Shown piece after piece: positions 1 through 6,909 of a stretch of DNA of 40,774 nt; the stretch's first letter is position 1; each line of letters begins with the position of its first letter. The translations under genes were made by a program, and so were the position numbers. Where the stretch lies: assembly GCA_964599635.1 (NCBI GenBank), contig CAZRGM010000017.1, forward strand, positions 1 through 40,774, given 5' to 3'. Source of the stretch: WJMT01 sp964599635 (lineage in GTDB: Bacteria; Acidobacteriota; Aminicenantia; Aminicenantales; Aminicenantaceae). The notes beneath the pieces were generated by a model. That model did not search any database and was not told the DNA's origin. It saw nothing but the letters and a program-made list of their open reading frames with translations.

Positions 1-252
1 GTCTGACCCACGGACGGGGGGAGTTACGGAGCCGCCGAGAAAAACGAAGAAGAATGGCGTTAAGAATCTGAACGGAGCACAAGCCATATCTGAATTTCAG
101 ATCGGCTCGCCTCTAAGGTAAAAAAATGGCGATTATAATAAAAAATTCAAACAGGAAAAATGTTCAAGTCATTGTTCTTGAAGATGTCGTGTATATCACT
201 GAAAATAAAATGATAATAAAGACATTGCCATTTTTCTATGAATAACTCAGGT
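1..252 (+). repeat. MITE-like/foldback intergenic repeat, copy 1 (cut by window start)
   Basis: This is the right part of a repeat found three times in the window. Positions 3-25 are an exact inverted match to 20256-20278, and 49-93 continue with strong similarity to the reverse complement of about 20187-20232. Positions 99-252 align nearly base for base with the reverse complement of 9210-9365. The right end reads GAATAACTCAGGT, matching GAATAATTCAGGT at the end of copy 2 and GAATAGGTCAGG at the end of copy 3. A 39-codon open frame (126-245) is not kept open in the other copies, so I read the unit as non-coding and mobilised in trans or relict. Confidence 0.75.
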
Positions 253-277
253 AAATAAATTTATAGGAGATATACTT

Positions 278-1543
278 ATGGGAAAAGATCATTGGAAAAA
301 GCCGCCTAAGGAATGGAGTTCCAAGACTAGGGCTGCCCATGTTGGTTATGATCCTTTTTTGAGCATGGGAGCTGTGCGTCCACCTATTTTTGCGGTTTCC
401 ACTTTTACGACTGAAGACGCCGAAAAATTAGAGCATATGTTTCGGAGATCTTCTGGCATTGAGAGTCCGTTATCTCCAGATGATGAGTGGCCTATTTATA
501 CCCGAGTATCAAATCCTAATTTCATAATGTTATGTGATCGAATTCAATGTTTGGAGCAAGGAGCAGAGGACCCTACGGCAGTTTACTTCCCGAGCGGCCT
601 TTCTGCTATATTCACCGCAGTAATCAGCTTATGCAAATCAGGAGATACTTTGATTTTCGGGTATCCTGTCTACGGGGGAACAGATCATATGTTGAGACAT
701 ATCATCCCTGAAAGGATTGGTATCAATGTTGTTCCTGTGGATGCCACGGATCTCAATCAGGTGGAAGAAGCTCTTAAGAAATACGCTGACACCGTGAAGA
801 TGTTGTTTATTGAAACTCCAGCCAATCCCAGTTTAGCCATGGTGGATATAGAGAAAGCAGCTGACTTGACTCATCAGTATTCTGACGGGGTGCTAGCTGT
901 TGATAATACGTTTATGTCTCCCATTTTACAGCATCCATTTAAACATGCGGCGGATATAGTTATTTACTCAGGGACAAAGTCCATAGGGGGTCATTCTGAT
1001 TTGATTGCTGGTTTTGTGATTGATAGAGATCGGAAGAGGGCTATGAAGATACAGTCCATACGCTCAGGTACAGGACCCACTTCATCTGCTTTTGATGCCT
1101 GGCTGCTTTATCGATCTTTGGACACGCTGGAAGAAAGAGTGTTAAAATCTCAAAAAAACGCCAAAAAGGTAGCCCAATTCCTAAAGGAACATCCAAAAGT
1201 GGATCGAGTTATTTATCCTGATTTTTATGATAAAAAAAGTCCGGAATGGGAAATTTTTCAGAAGCAGTGTGAGGGTCCTGGATCTATGATCACCTTTGAT
1301 CCTAAAGGAGAAAAGAAAGAAGCTTATACAGTCCTTAACAATCTTCACATATTTGGTTTAGCGGTTTCTCTGGGAGGAGTCGAATCTCTGGCGGAGAGTC
1401 CCTGGTTTCATACCCACTTGGATGTATCTGATGAAGATAAAAGAAAATCAAGATTTAAACCTCAGACTCTAAGGCTTTCCATAGGGATCGAGGATGCTGA
1501 TGATTTATGCAGTGACCTAAATCAAGCATTGGCTAAAATTTAA
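278..1543 (+). CDS. Cys/Met-metabolism PLP-dependent enzyme (cystathionine gamma-synthase/lyase or methionine gamma-lyase family)
   Basis: A 421-aa fold-type I PLP enzyme of sulfur amino-acid metabolism. Visible family landmarks are YTRVSNPN (about 74-81, PLP phosphate contacts from the partner subunit), SGLSAI (about 106-111), AVDNTF with PLP-ring Asp209, and the Schiff-base lysine Lys234 in SGTKSIGGHSD. The C-terminal domain with SLGGVESL is complete, and the length is slightly above the family norm of about 390-400. Classical methionine gamma-lyases carry a Cys in LYGCT; here the equivalent reads VYGGT (about 131-135), as in cystathionine lyases/synthases, so exact specificity is open. AGGAG lies 7 bases before the ATG. 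The gene stands alone between a repeat and a pseudopilin-like gene. Confidence 0.88.
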   Translation: MGKDHWKKPPKEWSSKTRAAHVGYDPFLSMGAVRPPIFAVSTFTTEDAEKLEHMFRRSSGIESPLSPDDEWPIYTRVSNPNFIMLCDRIQCLEQGAEDPTAVYFPSGLSAIFTAVISLCKSGDTLIFGYPVYGGTDHMLRHIIPERIGINVVPVDATDLNQVEEALKKYADTVKMLFIETPANPSLAMVDIEKAADLTHQYSDGVLAVDNTFMSPILQHPFKHAADIVIYSGTKSIGGHSDLIAGFVIDRDRKRAMKIQSIRSGTGPTSSAFDAWLLYRSLDTLEERVLKSQKNAKKVAQFLKEHPKVDRVIYPDFYDKKSPEWEIFQKQCEGPGSMITFDPKGEKKEAYTVLNNLHIFGLAVSLGGVESLAESPWFHTHLDVSDEDKRKSRFKPQTLRLSIGIEDADDLCSDLNQALAKI

Positions 1544-1738
1544 TCTGATTTATATTCCGCGAAACTTGGATTATTCGGCAGCAAAAATGGGTCTCTTCAT
1601 TATTTTATCCCATTGTTTTAGTCATACTTACCGTTCTCATAAATCTCATTCAGGCATCGGCGTTAATTTTTTGGTAACGGCAATCACTTATCATCTTTAA
1701 AAAAAGATTTCAGGTACATGTTTCGACCTTGAAATAAG

Positions 1739-1769
1739 TTGAAGTTCAAAAATCTTTATGCTTTATAAT
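1739..1769 (+). promoter_or_regulatory. Possible sigma70-type promoter for the pseudopilin-like gene
   Basis: A perfect -10 TATAAT (1764-1769) sits 19 bases after a TTGAAG (1739-1744). The spacer is longer than ideal, so only the -10 is convincing. The intergenic stretch 1544-1825 otherwise shows only a weak 6-bp inverted repeat (AATGGG/CCCATT near 1588-1616). Confidence 0.3.
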
Positions 1770-1825
1770 TCTTTTATTAAACTATAAAAAGATTAGAGAG
1801 TGATTTTTTATATGAGGATAACAGG

Positions 1826-2194
1826 ATGAAAATAAAAGGATTTTTAGTGATTCTTGTTTTAGTTGCTATCGTGGCCTTTTTTATCTATTTTATTGGCACA
1901 GGAGAAAAAAAACTCATAGAAAGTCAAGTCGGTTCTTATTCAAAGACTAAAGAAACTGTGACTCGAACTAATATGAATACCTTAAAACGTGCTGTCGATA
2001 TTTTTGCGGCCCAGAATGGAAGGTTACCAGAAAGACTAAAAGACCTCAGATTAAACATTTCGCTTTCTACAGGAAAAATGGATGCATGGGGGACTGAAAT
2101 CAAATATGAAAGACTCTCTGAATTAGAGTTTCGTTTGATTTCAGCCGGAAGTGATAGGATCTTTAACACAGATGATGATATCATCATAGAGTGA
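1826..2194 (+). CDS. GspG-like (type II secretion pseudopilin C-terminal domain) membrane-anchored protein
   Basis: A 122-aa protein with one N-terminal hydrophobic helix (about 6-26). Its C-terminal half resembles the GspG domain: a long helix with NMNTLKRAVDIFAAQNGRLP, then DAWGTEIKYE and the closing LISAGSDRIFNTDDDI, the calcium-loop style end of major pseudopilins. The N-terminus KGFLVILVLVAI resembles a prepilin peptidase site (G before F), but the conserved Glu at mature position 5 is Leu here. It may therefore be an anchored GspG-domain protein and not an assembled pseudopilin. No other secretion genes are nearby. AGGA precedes the ATG at normal spacing. Domain assignment is fairly secure; role is unknown. 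Confidence 0.75.
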   Translation: MKIKGFLVILVLVAIVAFFIYFIGTGEKKLIESQVGSYSKTKETVTRTNMNTLKRAVDIFAAQNGRLPERLKDLRLNISLSTGKMDAWGTEIKYERLSELEFRLISAGSDRIFNTDDDIIIE

Positions 2195-2273
2195 ATCTAA
2201 GGGAAATAGAGAATTCTAAATGGATGAGAGGAAGAGATAAGAGAATGATTATCTTAAGGAAGGCTGTTTTTTA

Positions 2274-4262
2274 ATGGATGAAGAGTTTGATCCTGAGAAT
2301 AATTATAAAAATACGAAAAAATCGATTGGATATATTTCACCTGAGAGGGCGGAGCAGAAAGATTATGATCGGGTTGGCTTTAAAGCCGGACTCGAAGTCC
2401 ATCAACAGCTGAAAACAAAAAAGAAATTATTCTGCAACTGCCCGGCTGGGCTTTATAACAGTAAAGAGGAATATGATGCGGAGATCATAAGACATATGCG
2501 GCCCACCTTGAGTGAGCTGGGAGAATATGATGGCACCGCTTTAATGGAGTTTAAAACCAGAAAACAGATTGTTTACAGAGTAAAAAATGAAACAGCTTGC
2601 ACTTATGATATAGATGATACCCCTCCTTTCCCTTTAAACAGAGAAGCCCTGGACATAGCCCTAGAGATTTCTCTTTTATGCAAATTGAATATTGTGGGAG
2701 AAGTTCACATCATTCGGAAGCAGTATTTGGATGGAAGTATCCCTACTGGATTTCAAAGAACTGCTATTTTAGGAGTGGAAGGAGAAATTCAGCTCACGAA
2801 CAAGAAAGTCAGATTGATTCAGCTAAGCATTGAAGAAGATTCATGCCGGGAGATATCTGATATCAGACATGTAAGAAAATATCAAACCGACAGGTTGGGG
2901 ATGCCTTTAATTGAGACTGTAACCTATCCTGATTTTAAAAATCCGGATGAAGTCAGAGAAGGAGCCGATTATATTCGGTATTTAAACCGAAGTACAGGAA
3001 AGGTGAGAACTGGAATAGGTTCAGGGAGGGAAGATGTTAATGTGAGCTGTAAAGGAGGGTCCCGGGTTGAAATCAAAGGCGTTGCTCATAATAAATGGAT
3101 CCCAAAGCTGACTCATAATGAAGTTTTTAGACAGTGGGCACTTTTACATATAAAGGATAAGCTCAGGGAGAGAGTTAAGCAGAGTCATAAATGGAAAATG
3201 GAATCAAAGTCCATTAGGCCTGAGTCTTTCCGCTTCAGATCCCAGTTTTTGAAAGAAGTTATTCAAAATGATTTTAAAATTGCGGCTGTAAACCTTCCTT
3301 CTTTTGAAGGAATACTGTCCCATTTCACTCAGCCTGGTCAAATGTTTGCTGATGAATTAAGCGGTCGTTTGAAGGTTATTGCTTGCCTGGAGAAGCCTAA
3401 TATGACTCATTCTGAACAGATTAAGAAAGATATCTCCAAATATCAGTGGGATCGGATCAGAAAGATTTTAGGCTCCAGACAAGGTGACGCCCAATTGATG
3501 ATCTGGGGCCCCAAAGAAGACATCCCCACAGCTCTTGAGACCATAGAGGAGAGGTGCCGGATGGCTTTCGATGGAGTCCCGCGTGAAAGCAGGAAGTCGT
3601 TCGAAAATGGGACCACTCTATTTGAGAGGGTCCTGCCTGGGCCTGACCGGATGTATCCGGATACGGATTCGTCTCCAATTCAGCTTAATGAAGAATATAT
3701 AGAAAGCATAAGGAAAAGACTTCCCGTGGAGGTTTCAAAAAGAATAGATCAATTAAAAAAATGGGATATACCCGAAGATACGTTTCCTTATTTATTAAGA
3801 AATAATCTCGTTTCTTACATGGAAAAAATGATCCATGAATTTAAGATAAAACCCAGCTTTCTAGGAACTCTTTTTGCCCATGTGCTGAAACACGTCCAGG
3901 GATGTCGTCATGGTTCAGTTGAGTTCTCTTATGAAAAAGTTTATGATCTGTTGAAATTTCTTGAGGAGCGTTCAATTAGATTTGATATCGCCAAGGATAT
4001 TCTTCCTGAATTCTATAACCACCACCAAGAGAGTTTTGATGGACTCTTAGATAGATTGGGATTTAAAAAAATGAATAGAGAGGATATTATAAATAAAATT
4101 CCTAGTGTTTTAAAAGATTTTGTCCCGAATAAAAGAGTGGATCATGAGAATAAGGCTCTTGTTGATTGGGCTATGGGAAAGCTGAGGTCCCTGGCATTAG
4201 GCAACATTTCTCTTTCCCATCTGAGACAGATTATAAGAGAAAAATCAGAAGAAAATGGATGA
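2274..4262 (+). CDS. gatE: Glu-tRNA(Gln) amidotransferase subunit E (archaeal type)
   Basis: GatE binds and phosphorylates Glu-tRNA(Gln) so that ammonia from GatD can convert it to Gln-tRNA(Gln). The 662-aa protein shows the GatB/E kinase core, starting GLEVHQQLKTKKKLFCNCP at about residue 40 and with RVEIKGV at about 265. It also has the AspRS-like insertion that separates GatE from GatB (FTQPGQMFADELSGRLK, then GVPRESRKSFENGTTLFERV and RMYPDTD) and a C-terminal YqeY/tail domain. It carries about 30 extra N-terminal residues before the usual archaeal start; no later ATG would serve. AAGGAAGG lies upstream. It overlaps gatD by 8 bases, so the subunits are probably translationally coupled. GatE is normally described as archaeal. 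Confidence 0.93.
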   Translation: MDEEFDPENNYKNTKKSIGYISPERAEQKDYDRVGFKAGLEVHQQLKTKKKLFCNCPAGLYNSKEEYDAEIIRHMRPTLSELGEYDGTALMEFKTRKQIVYRVKNETACTYDIDDTPPFPLNREALDIALEISLLCKLNIVGEVHIIRKQYLDGSIPTGFQRTAILGVEGEIQLTNKKVRLIQLSIEEDSCREISDIRHVRKYQTDRLGMPLIETVTYPDFKNPDEVREGADYIRYLNRSTGKVRTGIGSGREDVNVSCKGGSRVEIKGVAHNKWIPKLTHNEVFRQWALLHIKDKLRERVKQSHKWKMESKSIRPESFRFRSQFLKEVIQNDFKIAAVNLPSFEGILSHFTQPGQMFADELSGRLKVIACLEKPNMTHSEQIKKDISKYQWDRIRKILGSRQGDAQLMIWGPKEDIPTALETIEERCRMAFDGVPRESRKSFENGTTLFERVLPGPDRMYPDTDSSPIQLNEEYIESIRKRLPVEVSKRIDQLKKWDIPEDTFPYLLRNNLVSYMEKMIHEFKIKPSFLGTLFAHVLKHVQGCRHGSVEFSYEKVYDLLKFLEERSIRFDIAKDILPEFYNHHQESFDGLLDRLGFKKMNREDIINKIPSVLKDFVPNKRVDHENKALVDWAMGKLRSLALGNISLSHLRQIIREKSEENG

Positions 4263-5643
4263 GAAAGGTTTGTTCCAGGGATATAAAGGCAGAGGACTCA
4301 GTGTATTAAAAAAGTTTAAGGCCAGGGTTTGGGGCAAGGTCAGAGTGGATACAACGAGGGGAATATTTGAAGGAACGATCCTTCCCAGAGCAGAAAACGA
4401 TGATGACAGACATATTGTCCTTAAAATAGCCAGCGGTTATAACATTGGGATTAATATAGAGACGATAAATCACATGGAAGAGCTGGGTTACAAGAAGGCG
4501 GAATATCATATTCCCGAAAAAAAATTTCCTTATTCAGACAAAAAGCCGGACGTCAAACTATTCGGGACCGGAGGCACAATAGCTTCCAGATTAGATTACA
4601 GGACAGGTGCGGTGATCCCGGCCTTTTCTCCCGGAGAACTCTATGGCGCTGTACCTGAGCTTGCAGATATCTGTAATATAAAAACCGAAAAGTTATTTGG
4701 GGTTTTCAGTGAGAATATGGGACCTATGCAGTATAAGGTCTTAGCTAAGGCCATCCAGAAAGAAATCCAGAAAGGAACCGACGGAATCATTATTGGGCAC
4801 GGAACGGATACTCTCCACCATACGGCTGCAGCTCTTACGTTTATGGTTCAGGATTTGCCTGTTCCTGTTGTACTGGTGGGGTCCCAGAGGTCTTCAGACA
4901 GGCCGAGCTCAGATGCTGCATTGAATCTGATGCATGCTTCTTATGCAGCAGGGCATTCAGATATTGCAGAAGTGTTAGTTTGTATGTTCGGCCCGACTTC
5001 GGATGAATATGGATTTCTTCACAGGGGGACACGAGTTCGAAAGATGCATTCTTCTTACCGTTCTACTTTTCGGACTATTGGAGATGTTCCTGTGGCCAAA
5101 GTAACCAGAGATAAGGTAAGCCTTATTAAAAAGAAATACAATCCCAGAAGAAAAGATAGGAAATGCCGTTTATTTCCTTATTTTGAGGAAAAAGTCACCT
5201 TGGTCTATTATTACCCCAATATGCATCGAGATATGATCGATTCTTTAGTTGATAACGGGTATAAGGGAATTGTGATTGCTGGCACAGGGTTAGGTCATGT
5301 CAATAAGCCTGTCTACCCGGCTATAGAAAGGGCTATTAAAAAGGGAGTTCATATTTATATGACAGTGCAGACCCTCTGGGGCTATGTCCATATGTACGTG
5401 TATGACACGGGAAGAGATCTCATGGCAAAGGGGATCATCCCTGCTGGAAACATGCTTCCTGAAGTGGCTTACATAAAACTTGGATGGGTATTGGGTCAGA
5501 CAGATGATCCGGAAAAAGTAAAGGAGATGATGCTTAATCCCATCAATGATGAGATCACCGAAAGAGAGCCTTATAATGGGTATCTCATTTACCAAGGCGG
5601 AGTTCCAGAGGTTGAGGAATTTATCAGAAAATTCCATAAATAA
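4255..5643 (+). CDS. gatD: Glu-tRNA(Gln) amidotransferase subunit D (archaeal type)
   Basis: GatD is the asparaginase-like glutaminase that supplies ammonia to GatE. The 462-aa protein has the GatD-specific N-terminal small beta domain (about 22-75, with FEGTILPRAE and GYNIGINIE), which plain asparaginases lack. The L-asparaginase domain follows. Catalytic residues are present: Thr108 in GTGGTIAS, Thr184-Asp185 in GHGTDT, and a candidate Lys263 in RVRKMH. SQRSSDRPSSDAALN is typical of GatD. The ATG lies inside the end of gatE, in a purine-rich stretch (AGAAGAAA) that can act as ribosome site. Length matches archaeal GatD (about 420-460). Together with gatE this is a complete GatDE enzyme. Confidence 0.94.
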   Translation: MDEKGLFQGYKGRGLSVLKKFKARVWGKVRVDTTRGIFEGTILPRAENDDDRHIVLKIASGYNIGINIETINHMEELGYKKAEYHIPEKKFPYSDKKPDVKLFGTGGTIASRLDYRTGAVIPAFSPGELYGAVPELADICNIKTEKLFGVFSENMGPMQYKVLAKAIQKEIQKGTDGIIIGHGTDTLHHTAAALTFMVQDLPVPVVLVGSQRSSDRPSSDAALNLMHASYAAGHSDIAEVLVCMFGPTSDEYGFLHRGTRVRKMHSSYRSTFRTIGDVPVAKVTRDKVSLIKKKYNPRRKDRKCRLFPYFEEKVTLVYYYPNMHRDMIDSLVDNGYKGIVIAGTGLGHVNKPVYPAIERAIKKGVHIYMTVQTLWGYVHMYVYDTGRDLMAKGIIPAGNMLPEVAYIKLGWVLGQTDDPEKVKEMMLNPINDEITEREPYNGYLIYQGGVPEVEEFIRKFHK

Positions 5644-5690
5644 ATATAAAATTTATGCTCTGGGATTAAGCGGACCTATTCATGTTTATT

Positions 5691-6305
5691 CTATAGAGAT
5701 ATTTCTAGGGTAACATTCTTTTTTTTGAGGCTTTTAGAGAAAACATAATAAGATTTTCTGGCAATGGATATTTTATCCATAAATTTATCATATTTTTTAT
5801 GAAGGGCCTTCTCTATTTTCTTTTCTCGATGAAATCCTTTCGATTCAAACTGATTGACCCACCATGTGGAATCAGCTCCAATAAGATGCCCGTTTTTCGG
5901 ATAGCCATAATCGTCTGTATGTATGGTTTGGAAAAGGTTATTTTCTTTGACATCTTGTTTCCAATCTTTGATGTAGAATGGAAAGATTTCTCCGAAGATA
6001 GCGTCTCTACCAAAGGCGGGGATATTGCAGAAAAGGTAACCTTCTTCAGAAAGAAGAGTATGAATTTTTTTTATGTATTCTGAGAGTTTATTGGGATTCA
6101 GGTGTTCGAATATGTCAAGCCCAAGTATAAAATCATAAGTTTTCTCAAGATTGAGTTCTAAAATATCCCCAGAGTGAATATTTTTTTTTATTTCCGGGAT
6201 TGCCTTGGAAATGAAGAGGCTGCTTATTTCGATTCCCTCACTATTAATCCCCCTATCAAAAAGACATTTCATGACAGTCCCATTTGCGCAGCCTATATCG
6301 AGCAC
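5691..6305 (-). CDS. Class I SAM-dependent methyltransferase, C-terminal part of a frameshifted gene
   Basis: The frame encodes a Rossmann methyltransferase: motif I VLDIGCANG at its start, acidic EGIE in motif II, FDILGLDIFEHL-like motif IV (LGLDIFEHLN), and LLSEEGYLFCNIP. The annotated GTG start falls inside motif I, so it cannot be the true beginning. The same frame stays open upstream to 6416 and encodes IIENGYYEKPGVWNLQ, the lead-in usual in this family, but without a usable start codon. It joins the upstream DUF4214 frame (6407-6757) across a T8 run (A8 in the coding strand) at 6410-6417. Treat it as the second half of one gene of about 356 residues. Substrate is unknown; such proteins often sit in glycan-modification loci. 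Confidence 0.8.
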   Translation of the reverse strand: MLDIGCANGTVMKCLFDRGINSEGIEISSLFISKAIPEIKKNIHSGDILELNLEKTYDFILGLDIFEHLNPNKLSEYIKKIHTLLSEEGYLFCNIPAFGRDAIFGEIFPFYIKDWKQDVKENNLFQTIHTDDYGYPKNGHLIGADSTWWVNQFESKGFHREKKIEKALHKKYDKFMDKISIARKSYYVFSKSLKKKNVTLEISL

Positions 6306-6406
6306 AGAGTCAGGATTGAAGAGAGAGATTATTTCAGATAGAAGTTTTTGATCTTCTCCAATCTGGAGATTCCAAACCCCTGGTTTTTCATAATATCCGT
6401 TTTCAA

Positions 6407-6757
6407 TTATTTTTTTTCAAGCCAGTCAAAGTCAGAAGGCTCTTTAACTTTAAAAACCCATATATTTTCTTTTGCATTTATGTCCAGGGTTTGTTTGTAC
6501 TGATGAGGTTTTTCAGTCCTTATCGAAGGGAGAAGAAGATGGTGCAGATTTTCTCTGGTTATTTTGTTTTTAAATTCATCTGATTCGATGATATCTAATA
6601 TCACGGAGACTCTGGATTCCCCTTTTTTTAATAATTCCCAATAATAGTGTTTTCCTTCCTGATCTATTTCTCTTTTAAGAAGTTTCCGGTATATTTCTTG
6701 GAGGAAAATTTCATCAGTTTTATTTTCTTTCTTGAATTTACTAAATAGATTTTTCAT
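6407..6757 (-). CDS. DUF4214-domain N-terminal part of the frameshifted methyltransferase gene
   Basis: This 116-aa frame contains a DUF4214-like helical domain (about 18-64: FLQEIYRKLLKREIDQEG followed by SRVSVILDIIESDEF), a module often attached to glycosyl- and methyltransferases. It ends in DFDWLEKK and a stop that lies directly after an A8 run. One extra A, or a -1 slip, would continue it as WLEKKIIENGYYEKPGVW into the methyltransferase frame. The evidence points to one ancestral gene: either a natural frameshift, a homopolymer sequencing error, or slippage that restores the frame. The start ATG at 6757 faces the divergent membrane-protein gene at 6910. Confidence 0.72.
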   Translation of the reverse strand: MKNLFSKFKKENKTDEIFLQEIYRKLLKREIDQEGKHYYWELLKKGESRVSVILDIIESDEFKNKITRENLHHLLLPSIRTEKPHQYKQTLDINAKENIWVFKVKEPSDFDWLEKK

Positions 6758-6909
6758 TTTTTACATTTTCTCACTGACTCTCTTTTTTACTCTCTTTTAT
6801 TTTAGTTCAAAATATCACGTTGTAAAGGAAAACAAGAAATCATGGAGGTTTTTGTTGTTGATTAGGAAAATTCTCTGTAATATAATATCCAAAATTTTAG
6901 AGAAAACGC

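Noticed and set aside
126..245. 39-codon open frame inside repeat copy 1, beginning after AGGTAAAAAA.
   Set aside because: The other copies have shifted or stopped frames at the same place, so the similarity is at DNA level only.
5290..5637. 115-codon frame on the strand opposite gatD.
   Set aside because: gatD is a certain gene in the other direction and this frame has no domain or ribosome site.
5672..5683. GGACCTATTCAT between gatD and the methyltransferase, resembling a solo repeat terminus.
   Set aside because: Only 12 bases match and no second end or internal sequence follows; chance is likely, though a relict is possible.
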